From: JAAXQD01 sp035529735
Lineage (GTDB): Bacteria; Desulfobacterota; Desulfobacteria; Desulfobacterales; UBA11574
DNA length: 20,302 nt
Direction of reading: 5' to 3'
Assembly: GCA_035529735.1 (NCBI GenBank)
Contig: DATKWE010000051.1
Span: forward strand, 1-20,302
In this document: one piece after another, positions 1 to 7,820 of the stretch
Layout of the letters: each line of letters starts with the position of its first letter
Position numbering within the stretch: the stretch's first letter is position 1
Translations under genes and position numbers: made by a program
Notes under the pieces: model-generated
What the model was told of the DNA's origin: nothing
What the model saw: the letters and a program-made list of their open reading frames with translations, nothing else
The model's database searches: none

Positions 1-1
1 A

Positions 2-190
2 AAATTTGACCGATGTCATCTCCTTGTTGTCGAAGATTTAATGCTCGATGAATACCTATAGGGCGACGTCGACCGTATATCTCCCGAAGCGTCGGTCCAG
101 GTGGTTTCCATCAAAAACGAGGGGTATGCACTGGGGGGTGCCGGATTGATATATCCTAAACTGAGCGTTCCAAATAGTGACAGGAATTAA
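2..190 (+). pseudogene. Remnant of bifunctional heptose kinase (HldE/RfaE) N-terminus
   Basis: Read in one frame, this stretch gives LLVVEDLMLDEYL, a stop, then GDVDRISPEASVQVV and GYALGGAG. This matches the start of the ribokinase-like domain of HldE/RfaE1, the D-glycero-beta-D-manno-heptose 7-phosphate kinase of LPS inner-core synthesis. The family consensus there is VVGDVMLDRYWxGxxxRISPEAPVPVV, then a GGAANVA motif. The stop is a TAG at 59-61 where the family usually has Trp, so a single TGG-to-TAG change would explain it. After GGAG (about 148) the similarity ends and the frame closes with TAA at 188-190, so the rest of the kinase and the cytidylyltransferase domain are absent. The left end is cut by the window, and upstream sequence could hold a few more residues. 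Identity is fairly secure from the motif chain; the gene cannot be functional here. Confidence 0.7.
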
Positions 191-463
191 AAATTTTAAT
201 AATTACAAATAAATATACATCGCTAAAATTGCGAATAGGTCTCATCCAATAGGTCAATATTTTTATTAAAAAAATTGTCACCATTTGAAACCCTTCGGGC
301 TTGCCGATTTTACCGGATCTGCTATGTTGCAGAGCACTTGCGGTAGCCGACTACAGCGGCATCCCCTGCGCCTTGCAGCTCCGGCAAACTCTACAATCGC
401 TCAATTTAGGTATCATAAAGACGCAACCAAACTTATACAACGAATAACAAAGGATGTTTATTC
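191..463. other. Intergenic stretch with a GC-rich imperfect palindrome
   Basis: No convincing gene lies here. Bases 191-280 are AT-rich; bases 283-410 are abruptly GC-richer. Within the latter, the segment beginning CCGGATCTGC (about 315) and the segment ending GCAGCTCCGG (about 391) are inverted versions of each other, with roughly 17 of 24 positions matching, so a structured RNA or REP-like repeat is possible. A 61-codon open frame here has no family signature and is probably chance. An AAAGGA about 10 bases before the ATG at 464 is a plausible ribosome binding site for the next gene. Confidence 0.4.
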
Positions 464-1543
464 ATGTTAAAAAACTTTCAGGCAAATTGTCTCCCGGTCT
501 TGATCGGAAGCCTTCCGCTGCATGATCATGTGGAAAGCGTTGAACTGGTTTTTAAATATACTCCCCAAATACCCCTATGGGTTCAACTGCCGGTGTATAG
601 AGAAGAAGGAATGGTCGCCCAATTTCTGCCAGGCTTTCCGGGCCTTGCCATTGAGAAGGACAAATCCTTTGTCAATACCGCTGATCCATCTTTTGATGAT
701 GATCTGTTAGGGTTTTACAAAGATTATATATCTGTAAGCGAAGGAGAAACGGATCTGGACGGTTCCAGGTTTACCATGACCACCGATACCGCCGGAGGAT
801 TTTTCGCATTTATTGAGCATCTACAGCACCTTTCCCATCGCCCGGTAGCGTTAAAGGGGCAAATCACCGGTCCCATAACCTTCGGGTTGGGATTAACCGA
901 TGAAAACGGGAAGGCGATCTTTTACAACGAACAACTCAGGGATGCGGCCGTAAAGCTTCTGGCCCAAAAAGCCAGGTGGCAGGTAAAAAGTCTTTCAGAA
1001 TTTGGATGCCCGTCCATTATTTTTTTTGATGAACCGGCACTGGCCGGATTCGGTTCTTCTGCTATGATAAGCATCTCCCGCAAACAAGTGGAAAAATGTT
1101 TTGAAGAGGTAATTGACGCTGTACACGACGAGAACGGCATGGCTGGAATCCATGTTTGTGCCAATGCCGACTGGTCCCTGCTTCTGGAATCCAATGCCGA
1201 CATCATCAGCTTTGACGCATACGCTTTTTTCGATAAGTTGATGCTTTATCCGGATCATCTCAAGGGTTTTATCGAACGCGGGGGAATATTGGCATGGGGA
1301 ATCGTTCCCACTTTAAACACCGACGACATTGAAAAAGAAACCACTGAATCCCTTGTCGCTAAATGGGAGGATCAAGTCGGGGAGATAGCGGCGCTCGGCA
1401 TAGAAAAATCCACCATACTGGCGCAGACGTTAATAACGCCGAGCTGCGGAACGGGTTCATTGAGCATCGATCTTACAACAAAGGTGCTGACGTTAACCAG
1501 ACACGTCTCTGATGTAATCAGGGCGACCGAATTTAAATATTAG
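464..1543 (+). CDS. Short MetE-like/UROD-fold zinc methyltransferase
   Basis: A 359-residue single-domain protein resembling the C-terminal catalytic half of cobalamin-independent methionine synthase (MetE) and the related UROD-fold methyltransferases. Visible signatures are KGQITGPIT (131-139), FFDEPAL (187-193), IHVCANADW (229-237), IISFDAY (247-253) and TPSCGTGSL (325-333). His230, Cys232 and Cys328 fit the MetE zinc ligands, and Asp251 falls where MetE has its glutamate ligand. The protein lacks the N-terminal half of MetE, which contributes to folylpolyglutamate binding. The methyl donor may therefore be a corrinoid protein or another carrier, as in other short core-type methionine synthases; that part is inference. 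It stands alone, after a pseudogene and convergent with the penicillin-binding protein gene. Methionine synthase, methylthiol:coenzyme M-like methyltransferase or another thiol methyltransferase are all possible. Confidence 0.75.
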   Translation: MLKNFQANCLPVLIGSLPLHDHVESVELVFKYTPQIPLWVQLPVYREEGMVAQFLPGFPGLAIEKDKSFVNTADPSFDDDLLGFYKDYISVSEGETDLDGSRFTMTTDTAGGFFAFIEHLQHLSHRPVALKGQITGPITFGLGLTDENGKAIFYNEQLRDAAVKLLAQKARWQVKSLSEFGCPSIIFFDEPALAGFGSSAMISISRKQVEKCFEEVIDAVHDENGMAGIHVCANADWSLLLESNADIISFDAYAFFDKLMLYPDHLKGFIERGGILAWGIVPTLNTDDIEKETTESLVAKWEDQVGEIAALGIEKSTILAQTLITPSCGTGSLSIDLTTKVLTLTRHVSDVIRATEFKY

Positions 1544-1675
1544 AGAAACAGTAAAAGTTTTTTGCGAGGGACGCTGAGCCATTTCGGAAAAATTTTTCTG
1601 GTCCATCAAGCGATAAAAAATGCGCACTGTTTGCCTGTATTCTGAAACCATTATCCGGCATCCGGCATCCAGTTA

Positions 1676-4081
1676 TCACATATCCGATTTATAAAACTGT
1701 TCCGGCTCCGTCATCGAATCCGGCTTCTTGGTGTATTCCGTGGGAACGGTCCCTTCCTTAAAGCATTCAAAAATGGTCTTTTTAGACTCAGGAATCGGCA
1801 AAAAACCTGTTTCAGCATCAATTTTAGAAAAGACAACCCCCTCGGGCACTTGAAAAACCCTGACGGGCTTGCCTGCCAGGATCTTCTGCATGAAGCCGAG
1901 CCATATGGGACTGGCCGCTCTGGAGCCGGTTTCTGATTTCCCAAGGGAGGTCTCATCATCAAAGCCCACCCATGTTCCGGTGGTATATCGTGGCGAATAC
2001 CCCACAAACCAGGCATCATGAAGATTGTTTGTCGTGCCGGTCTTGCCTGCCACCGGCCGGTTTAACGCCCTAACCCTGCGGCCGGTTCCATGTTTGACCA
2101 CACCCTCAAGCAGGCTGGTCATGATATAGGCGGTACTCTCTTCGATGACCTTTTCCCTGACAAGTTCGGCTTCTTCGATGACATTTCCATCCCTGTCCAA
2201 AATCTTTGTGATAAAGACAGGATTTACAAGGTAGCCGAGATTGTTAAAAACCGAATAGGCCCGAACAAGCTCGAGCAAAGATACACCCGAAGATCCTAAG
2301 GCTATTGAAAGGTCCCTGCTCAGGGTTGACGTAATTCCAAGTTTTCGAGCATAATCAATAGCATAATCGATGCCGACATCTTTTAATATCTTAATGGTAA
2401 CGACATTTCGTGATTTTGCAAGGGCATCCCGAAAAAGTGTTGGCCCGTAAAATCTTTCCTTGTAGTTCCTGGGCTTCCATGTAAAGTCGTGATCTATGTC
2501 CTGATACACAATCGGAGAATCGATGATGGTCGTTGCAGGTGTGTATCCTTTATCAAGCGCCGATGCGTAAATGATAGGCTTAAACGCTGAACCCGGCTGA
2601 CGCCGCGACTGAACCGCTCGATTAAACTGGCTCTCTCTAAAATCCAGCCCCCCGACCATGACCTTTACGTACCCGGTTTCCGACTCAATGCAAAGCAGGG
2701 CGGCTTGAGCCTTTGGCGCCTGTTCCAGAACCAGCCACCATCGGTCGGTATTGAAAATTTTTTGTTTAACCCTAACCTGTATCACATCACCGACCTTAAG
2801 AACTTCTCCGGGATGTTTAACTCTGGCTTCATAATAGGCAATCTCAGGATCCGGCTTTCTTGCCCAACGCATATCCTCGATTCTAATTACGCCGAGGGCC
2901 TTGCCCATACGAACAATGACCGTATCGTTCTTGTCATTGACTTCTATAACAACACCGTTTATGATCCGGCCGTCTTCAAGGGGTGCCATATCAAGTTCAT
3001 CCTGAAGCGCCTTTGAAAACGATTCTATCGCTTCCTGCGGAAGATGCGCTATCGGCCCCCGATATCCCTGGCGCTTATCGAGTGCATACAACCCTTTTTC
3101 GATTTCTTCCCGCGCAATCTTTTGCATCTCAACATTTACTGCGGCATAAATCTTGAGACCGCCTTCGTACAGGACGTCATTACCGTATGTTTTGGCGATA
3201 TAACGTCTGATGTGTTCCGTATAAACCGGGACCTCTTCGATATACAGATTTCTCCTGGGTTTAATATCCAGCACTCTATTGATGGCTTCTGTGGCCTGGT
3301 GGTTGGTAATATAGCCTTCTCCAACCATTCGGTTTAAAACGTAAATCTGGCGCTGCTTTGCTCTTTCAGGATACCTGAACGGTGAATATCTGCTCGGTGC
3401 CCGGGGCAGACCTGCCAGAACCGCACATTCAGCCAGATTCAATTCCTGAGCAGATTTTCCGAAATAATTCTCTGATGCGGCCTCAACCCCATATGCCCCG
3501 TGTCCCAGGTAAATCTGATTCAAATACAAAAATAGAATTGCTTCCTTGGTAAATTTCTTATCAATGCGATATGCAAGGATTGCTTCCTTTATTTTGCGGG
3601 CATAGCTTTTTTGGGGGGTCAAAAAAAACGATTTGGCAACCTGCTGGGTAATTGTGCTGCCGCCTTGAACGATGGCCCCTGCCTCGATATTCTTGAAAAA
3701 TGCTCTGATAATACTCAAAATATCTATCCCTTTATGAGTGTAAAATCTTGCATCTTCGGCAGCGATAAATGCATTTTTCAGCATGGGGGACATCTGGGAA
3801 AGCGGGATTACAATTCTGCGTTCTTTAAAAAATTCAGCGATCTTTCGGTTGTCGTCCGAATAGACCGTTGTAATGACAGGGGGACGGTAATCCTTTAAGG
3901 TTGATATTTTAGGAAGATTTTCGCTTAAATAGAAATAGACGCCGGCAACTCCGATGACGCCGCATATTAAGGTAAAAATAAATGCCAGTAAAAACCATCG
4001 GACGATCTTTGCCCCTCCCCTCCTTCGGTCCTTTCTAGCGCGCTTTTTGAGTACTTGAGATGTTCTTTTGTCTTTTGCCAT
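1676..4081 (-). CDS. mrcA: Penicillin-binding protein 1A (bifunctional transglycosylase/transpeptidase)
   Basis: Class A PBP that polymerises lipid II and cross-links peptidoglycan at the periplasmic face of the inner membrane. Numbered from the ATG at 4079-4081 (801 aa), a very basic cytoplasmic tail (KKRARKDRRR) precedes one transmembrane helix (about 27-52). The GT51 glycosyltransferase domain follows, with the catalytic-Glu motif EDARFYTHKG (from 109) and GGSTITQQ (140-147). An OB-like insert covers roughly 335-435. The transpeptidase domain has the active-site SAFK (488-491), SRN (547-549) and KTGT (670-673). All catalytic motifs are intact and the length is normal. A TTG three codons upstream is possible, but the ATG is preferred; the ribosome binding site is weak for either. 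It is transcribed alone, diverging from hisI across a repeat-filled spacer. Confidence 0.95.
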   Translation of the reverse strand: MAKDKRTSQVLKKRARKDRRRGGAKIVRWFLLAFIFTLICGVIGVAGVYFYLSENLPKISTLKDYRPPVITTVYSDDNRKIAEFFKERRIVIPLSQMSPMLKNAFIAAEDARFYTHKGIDILSIIRAFFKNIEAGAIVQGGSTITQQVAKSFFLTPQKSYARKIKEAILAYRIDKKFTKEAILFLYLNQIYLGHGAYGVEAASENYFGKSAQELNLAECAVLAGLPRAPSRYSPFRYPERAKQRQIYVLNRMVGEGYITNHQATEAINRVLDIKPRRNLYIEEVPVYTEHIRRYIAKTYGNDVLYEGGLKIYAAVNVEMQKIAREEIEKGLYALDKRQGYRGPIAHLPQEAIESFSKALQDELDMAPLEDGRIINGVVIEVNDKNDTVIVRMGKALGVIRIEDMRWARKPDPEIAYYEARVKHPGEVLKVGDVIQVRVKQKIFNTDRWWLVLEQAPKAQAALLCIESETGYVKVMVGGLDFRESQFNRAVQSRRQPGSAFKPIIYASALDKGYTPATTIIDSPIVYQDIDHDFTWKPRNYKERFYGPTLFRDALAKSRNVVTIKILKDVGIDYAIDYARKLGITSTLSRDLSIALGSSGVSLLELVRAYSVFNNLGYLVNPVFITKILDRDGNVIEEAELVREKVIEESTAYIMTSLLEGVVKHGTGRRVRALNRPVAGKTGTTNNLHDAWFVGYSPRYTTGTWVGFDDETSLGKSETGSRAASPIWLGFMQKILAGKPVRVFQVPEGVVFSKIDAETGFLPIPESKKTIFECFKEGTVPTEYTKKPDSMTEPEQFYKSDM

Positions 4082-4108
4082 ATCTTTCAAACTCTAAAAA
4101 GTAAATAT

Positions 4109-4143
4109 CCGGGTCCAGAGGGCCCGGCTTTGGTGCCACCCCA
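4109..4143. repeat. Dispersed repeat copy 1 (GGGTCCAGAGGGCCC type)
   Basis: This 35-base stretch aligns without gaps to 9590-9624, with 28 of 35 positions identical by eye. It contains its own small palindrome, GGGTCC-AGA-GGGCCC. Immediately overlapping is a perfect six-pair hairpin, CCACCC (4136-4141), loop CAGAA, GGGTGG (4147-4152). It lies between the divergent mrcA and hisI starts and is not followed by a T-run on either strand, so it does not look like a simple terminator. Confidence 0.6.
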
Positions 4144-4172
4144 GAAGGGTGGAGTCTACCGTACATGCCAGC

Positions 4173-4350
4173 CGGAATGATGGAGTGCTGGAGTCGTGGA
4201 ATATTGGGCATTAAAATCGGAAGATTTCTTATTTTAATCAAAGGGTTCAAAACGCAGAACCCGGATCTCGGAACTATACACATCTTGTCGTTATGTATCT
4301 AATTCCACTAAACCCATTACTCCAACACTCCAACATTCCAATATTCCAGT
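4173..4350. repeat. Inverted octamer-repeat element A
   Basis: The left arm (4173-4212) is five imperfect 8-mers in a row: CGGAATGA, TGGAGTGC, TGGAGTCG, TGGAATAT, TGGGCATT. The right arm (4313-4350) is the complementary series: ACTCCAAC, ACTCCAAC, ATTCCAAT, ATTCCAGT, preceded by CCCATT. The arms face each other across about 100 bases of AT-rich, ORF-free sequence and could pair as a long imperfect stem. It fills much of the 500-base spacer between mrcA and hisI. The remainder, 4351-4590, is AT-rich and shows no gene. Confidence 0.75.
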
Positions 4351-4590
4351 TTAACCGATTGAGATGGCATAGCCGTTGTTTTTAACCTGGCTCTAAGGAC
4401 CAAGTTTTTCAGGACCCAATAAATGTACCATACGCCTTTATGCGTCATACGTAGAGAGTCTAAATATCAAATATGGTGCCGTTAAGCAAGATACTCTGTT
4501 AACAAAAAAATAAATTGACATTATTCCCTATAATAGATAGTTTTTATGGTTTTAAGTATTTAATTGCAATCTGAACCGAGAGATAACGCA

Positions 4591-4965
4591 ATGATCGAAC
4601 TCAATTTCAAAAAAATGGGTGGATTGATACCTGCCGTTGTTCAAGATTATAAAACCGGCGAGGTATTAATGCTGGCGTTTATGAATCAAGCGGCGTGGGA
4701 AGCAACACTCGCCACCGGAAAGGCCACATATTACAGCCGTACCCGGCAAGAGCTTTGGATAAAAGGAAAAACGTCCGGCAATATGCAAATAATCAAAGAA
4801 ATAAGGATCGATTGTGACGATGATACCGTGGTTTTGAAGGTTGATCAGGTCGGCGGTGCGGCCTGTCACACCGGCCATAAAAGCTGTTTTTATAAAAAAG
4901 TTGAGGATGGATCCATCCGGATTGTCGGAAAACCGATATTTAACCCCGAGGAGGTATATAAATAA
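4591..4965 (+). CDS. hisI: Phosphoribosyl-AMP cyclohydrolase
   Basis: Third enzyme of histidine biosynthesis: opens the adenine ring of phosphoribosyl-AMP in the cytoplasm. The 124-residue product matches stand-alone HisI in length and carries the family motifs YYSRTRQELWIKG, TSGN, the metal-binding DCDDD, and AACHTGHKSCFY with its zinc/magnesium-site Cys and His residues. There is no fused HisE (phosphoribosyl-ATP pyrophosphatase) domain. The ATG at 4591 was chosen because the product then begins MIELNFKKMGGLIPAVVQD, as in the family, with a GAGAG about nine bases upstream. A TTG at 4564 would add nine residues without support. The stop codon abuts the hisG start directly, so the two are co-transcribed and probably translationally coupled. 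Confidence 0.95.
   Translation: MIELNFKKMGGLIPAVVQDYKTGEVLMLAFMNQAAWEATLATGKATYYSRTRQELWIKGKTSGNMQIIKEIRIDCDDDTVVLKVDQVGGAACHTGHKSCFYKKVEDGSIRIVGKPIFNPEEVYK
4948..4954 (+). promoter_or_regulatory. Strong Shine-Dalgarno for hisG inside the hisI 3' end
   Basis: GAGGAGG lies within the last codons of hisI, eleven bases before the hisG ATG at 4966. With zero intergenic bases, it fixes the hisG start and indicates that hisI and hisG are read from one mRNA. Confidence 0.8.
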
Positions 4966-5841
4966 ATGGAACGGCCTTTAAAACTGGGAATTCCAAAGGG
5001 AAGCCTGCAAAACGCGACCATAGACCTGTTCAGGCGTTCTGGATGGAAGATTAATGTTAACGGAAGAAGTTATTTCCCTGAAATCGACGATGATACCATC
5101 GAGTGCGCTCTGTGCAGGGCGCAGGAGATGTCCTGGCATGTTGAAAACGGCGCCCTCGATGCCGGACTTACCGGAAAGGACTGGATCGTTGAAAACGGAT
5201 CTGATGTCCATGTGATCACAGACCTTATCTATTCAAAGGTGAGTGCAAGACCTGCACGATGGGTACTGGCGGTGACACACGATTCTCCGATTAAAAAACT
5301 CGAGGACCTCGAGGGTAAAAAAATATCCACCGAACTTGTGAAATTTACCAAAAACTATTTTTCTGAACGCAAGATTAATGTAAACGTTGAATTTTCTTGG
5401 GGGGCCACAGAAGCAAAAGTCGTTTCCGGCCTTGCCGATGCCATCGTGGAAGTCACTGAGACTGAAAGTACCATTAAAGCTCACGGGCTGAAAATTATCC
5501 ATGAATTGATGCTGACCAATACTCAGTTCATTACCAATCATGAAGTCTGGAAGAATCCCGAGAAAAGAGAAAAGCTGGAACAGATCGCCCTTTTATTGAA
5601 GGGTGCTCTTGCAGCGGAGAAACTGGTCGGCCTTAAAATGAATACTCCGGATAAATACCTTAAAAAGATTGTTTCTTTGCTTCCAAGTCTGAATGCGCCC
5701 ACAGTTGCCCCCCTTTACGATTCGGATTGGTTTTCTGTGGAAACGGTGGTGGGGTCCAGCATTGTAAGAGACCTTATTCCAAAGCTTTTGAAGCATGGCG
5801 CCGAAGGCATTATAGAATATCCGTTGAATAAAGTCGTGTAA
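4966..5841 (+). CDS. hisG: ATP phosphoribosyltransferase, long (HisG-L) form
   Basis: First, committed step of histidine synthesis: condenses ATP with PRPP. The 291-residue length and C-terminal extension identify the long form, which carries its own ACT-like regulatory domain and does not need HisZ. Visible features are LGIPKGSLQ near the N-terminus, DAGLTGKDW in domain I, the PRPP-loop region around EVTETESTIKAHGLK, and a C-terminal segment from about residue 215 (KMNTPDKYLKKIVSLLPSLN, APTVAPL) that is typical of the histidine-sensing domain. It directly follows hisI. Feedback inhibition by histidine through the C-terminal domain is known for the family and expected here. No other his genes are present, so the pathway is scattered in this genome. 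Confidence 0.95.
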   Translation: MERPLKLGIPKGSLQNATIDLFRRSGWKINVNGRSYFPEIDDDTIECALCRAQEMSWHVENGALDAGLTGKDWIVENGSDVHVITDLIYSKVSARPARWVLAVTHDSPIKKLEDLEGKKISTELVKFTKNYFSERKINVNVEFSWGATEAKVVSGLADAIVEVTETESTIKAHGLKIIHELMLTNTQFITNHEVWKNPEKREKLEQIALLLKGALAAEKLVGLKMNTPDKYLKKIVSLLPSLNAPTVAPLYDSDWFSVETVVGSSIVRDLIPKLLKHGAEGIIEYPLNKVV

Positions 5842-5851
5842 GGTAAAAAAA

Positions 5852-7021
5852 ATGACATCAAATCGAACCAGAGAAATGACCCCTTTCATTGCCATGGATG
5901 TTCTAGAGAAAGCCCATGAAATGGAACGCCGAGGTGTTCATGTGGTCCACCTGGAAGTGGGCGAGCCCGATTTTGACACCCCCAGATGCATCAAGGATGC
6001 CGCCTGCAAAGCTCTCGACGACGGCCATACCCATTATACCCACAGTCTGGGCATGATCGAACTCAGAGAAGCCATCAGCGAACATTATTCAAAGACATAT
6101 GGCGTATCGGTGGATCCTGACCAGATCGTGATATCGTCAGGTACATCTCCGGCGATGTTTGTTATGTTCTCCGCTCTCCTGGAAAAAGGAGACCAGGTCA
6201 TTGTCTCTGATCCCCATTATGCCTGCTATCCCAATTTTATAAAGTTCGTCCAGGGCACTCCGGTTTTCGTACCTGTTTATGAGGAAGACGGCTTTCAATA
6301 CCGACCCAAGGCCATTGAAAAAAAGATAACTCCCAACACAAAAGGAATATTTATCAACTCCCCGTCCAACCCCACCGGAAATCTGCTTTCCAAGGAGCGC
6401 ATGGCGGCTATTGCCGAGCTGTCGTTAAAACCGGATTCACCGTATATTATCTCGGATGAAATCTATCATGGTCTGGTTTATGAGGGTAAAGAACACTCCA
6501 TTTTGGAATTTACGAAAAGGGCATTTGTATTTAACGGTTTCTCAAAACTATATGCCATGACCGGTTTAAGACTTGGATACATGATCGCTCCGAAACATTT
6601 TATACGATCCATCCAAAAGATTCAGCAAAACTTCTTCATTTCCGCCAATGCGATGGTTCAGGTCGCAGGAATCGCCGCCCTTAAGGAGGCCGGGGAAGAT
6701 ATCTCACGCATGAAGCAAATTTACAATGAGCGAAGGCAATACATGATCCGTCGCATAAAAGGTATGGGTCTCGGGATTACCGTGGAACCGACAGGGGCTT
6801 TTTATGTGTTTGCAAATGCAAAACACATCTCCGACGATTCATATAAACTCGCCTTTGATATTCTCGAAAAAGCCCATGTCGGAGTGACGCCAGGCATCGA
6901 CTTTGGTAAAAACGGCGAGGGCTACCTTCGATTTTCATATGCCACTTCAATGGAAAATATTACCGAGGGATTGGACCGACTGGAGAACTATCTAAAACAC
7001 CATGATCATAAAATCGGCTGA
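5852..7021 (+). CDS. Class I/II PLP-dependent aminotransferase (aspartate/alanine-type)
   Basis: Fold type I aminotransferase of 389 residues. Key features: EVGEPDFDTP (35-44), the cofactor-binding NSPSNPTG (169-176), SDEIYHGL (201-208) with the PLP-contacting Asp202 and Tyr205, and the Schiff-base lysine Lys232 in FNGFSKLYAMTGLRLGY. The sequence resembles the aspartate/prephenate/alanine aminotransferase subgroup more than HisC. Because it starts only ten bases after hisG, it is likely in the same transcript, and a role in amino-acid synthesis (transamination with glutamate) is reasonable. Whether it supplies histidinol-phosphate aminotransferase activity cannot be read from sequence alone. 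Its last 20 bases overlap the start of the downstream GTPase gene. Confidence 0.88.
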   Translation: MTSNRTREMTPFIAMDVLEKAHEMERRGVHVVHLEVGEPDFDTPRCIKDAACKALDDGHTHYTHSLGMIELREAISEHYSKTYGVSVDPDQIVISSGTSPAMFVMFSALLEKGDQVIVSDPHYACYPNFIKFVQGTPVFVPVYEEDGFQYRPKAIEKKITPNTKGIFINSPSNPTGNLLSKERMAAIAELSLKPDSPYIISDEIYHGLVYEGKEHSILEFTKRAFVFNGFSKLYAMTGLRLGYMIAPKHFIRSIQKIQQNFFISANAMVQVAGIAALKEAGEDISRMKQIYNERRQYMIRRIKGMGLGITVEPTGAFYVFANAKHISDDSYKLAFDILEKAHVGVTPGIDFGKNGEGYLRFSYATSMENITEGLDRLENYLKHHDHKIG

Positions 7022-7586
7022 TTTCGTTAAAAGCGCTGTTAAACCATCCCACTATCCCCCTGAGATCTTGCCGGAGATCGCTTTTTCGGGACGATCCAAT
7101 GTGGGCAAATCTTCTCTGATCAACACCCTCGTAAACCGTAAACGTCTGGTAAAAACCAGCTCCACACCCGGGCGCACCCAACTCATTAATTTTTTTGACA
7201 TAAACAATGCGTTCTCGTTTGTAGACCTCCCTGGATTCGGATACGCCAGAGTTCCGGAATCCATAAAAAGAACATGGGGACCCATGGTTGAGACATACCT
7301 GTCAACCAGAAAAACGTTAAAAGGGGTAGTGCTCATCATGGACATTCGTCGCATACCCGGAACCCAAGAGCTCGAATTTATCGAATGGCTTCGTTATTAC
7401 ACAATTCCCAGCATTCTCATACTGACAAAGGCTGATAAGCTCTCTAAGTCAAAACAGATGAACCAGCATATTGCCATCACAAAAATCCTGGGAGTCGATC
7501 GCAACGACCTGATCCTGTTCTCAGCCAAATCACGCAAGGGAAAAGATGCGACGTGGGCTGCGATTGAACCGTTGATCGATCATTGA
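7002..7586 (+). CDS. yihA: Ribosome biogenesis GTP-binding protein YihA/YsxC (EngB)
   Basis: TRAFAC-class GTPase needed for late assembly of the large ribosomal subunit in model bacteria. The 194-residue protein has all G motifs: G1 GRSNVGKSS (30-38), the G2 region STPGRTQ (54-60), G3 DLPGFGYA (75-82), G4 TKAD (142-145) and G5 SAK (174-176). Length is normal for the family. The start ATG lies 20 bases inside the aminotransferase gene in another frame, so the two are probably translationally coupled. It ends the hisI-hisG-aminotransferase-yihA run, and the next gene (era) is also a ribosome-assembly GTPase but lies beyond a repeat-containing spacer. Confidence 0.95.
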   Translation: MIIKSADFVKSAVKPSHYPPEILPEIAFSGRSNVGKSSLINTLVNRKRLVKTSSTPGRTQLINFFDINNAFSFVDLPGFGYARVPESIKRTWGPMVETYLSTRKTLKGVVLIMDIRRIPGTQELEFIEWLRYYTIPSILILTKADKLSKSKQMNQHIAITKILGVDRNDLILFSAKSRKGKDATWAAIEPLIDH

Positions 7587-7672
7587 CCGTTTAAATTAGA
7601 AAAACGTCTCGGAAATTCTGCAATTGTTTGAAATTAAAGATCTTTTATTAGCTCTTGTTTTTTCCTCTTCCA

Positions 7673-7781
7673 TGGAATAATGGAATAGTGGAACGTTGGG
7701 TTGGTGGAACGTTGGGTTGAAGGAACAATATCATTCTAATTCCTTCTGTAATCCATTATTCCATCATTCCATTATCTCAAT
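7673..7781. repeat. Inverted octamer-repeat element B
   Basis: The left arm (7673-7728) reads as seven 8-mers: TGGAATAA, TGGAATAG, TGGAACGT, TGGGTTGG, TGGAACGT, TGGGTTGA, AGGAACAA. The right arm (7750-7781) reads AATCCATT, ATTCCATC, ATTCCATT, ATCTCAAT, the complement of the left-arm unit. Within the left arm a 16-base unit (TGGAACGT plus TGGGTTGR) is duplicated. It sits between yihA and era, and no ORF is inside. Confidence 0.75.
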
Positions 7782-7782
7782 T

Positions 7783-7795
7783 GGGGCGAAGCCCC
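7783..7795 (+). promoter_or_regulatory. Perfect GGGGC/GCCCC hairpin in the era leader
   Basis: GGGGC-GAA-GCCCC forms a perfect five-pair stem with a three-base loop, ending 25 bases before the era ATG. No T-run follows (TAATTTATAG), so it is not a classic terminator. It could be an mRNA-stabilising or processing structure, or simply the tail of the adjacent repeat element. Confidence 0.4.
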
Positions 7796-7820
7796 TAATT
7801 TATAGTATACAAGGAATTAC

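Noticed and set aside
285..470. A 61-codon open frame before the MetE-like gene
   Set aside because: It has no ribosome binding site or family motif, overlaps the next start, and falls in a palindromic GC-rich stretch.
1544..1675. Terminator between the convergent MetE-like and mrcA genes
   Set aside because: T-runs are present, but no stable hairpin precedes them; only a short CCGGCAT duplication is visible.
4515..4534. TTGACA (4515-4520) and TATAAT (4529-4534) before hisI
   Set aside because: Both hexamers are perfect, but they are only 8 bases apart, not the 16-18 needed for a sigma-70 promoter. No good second box was found at the right distance for either.
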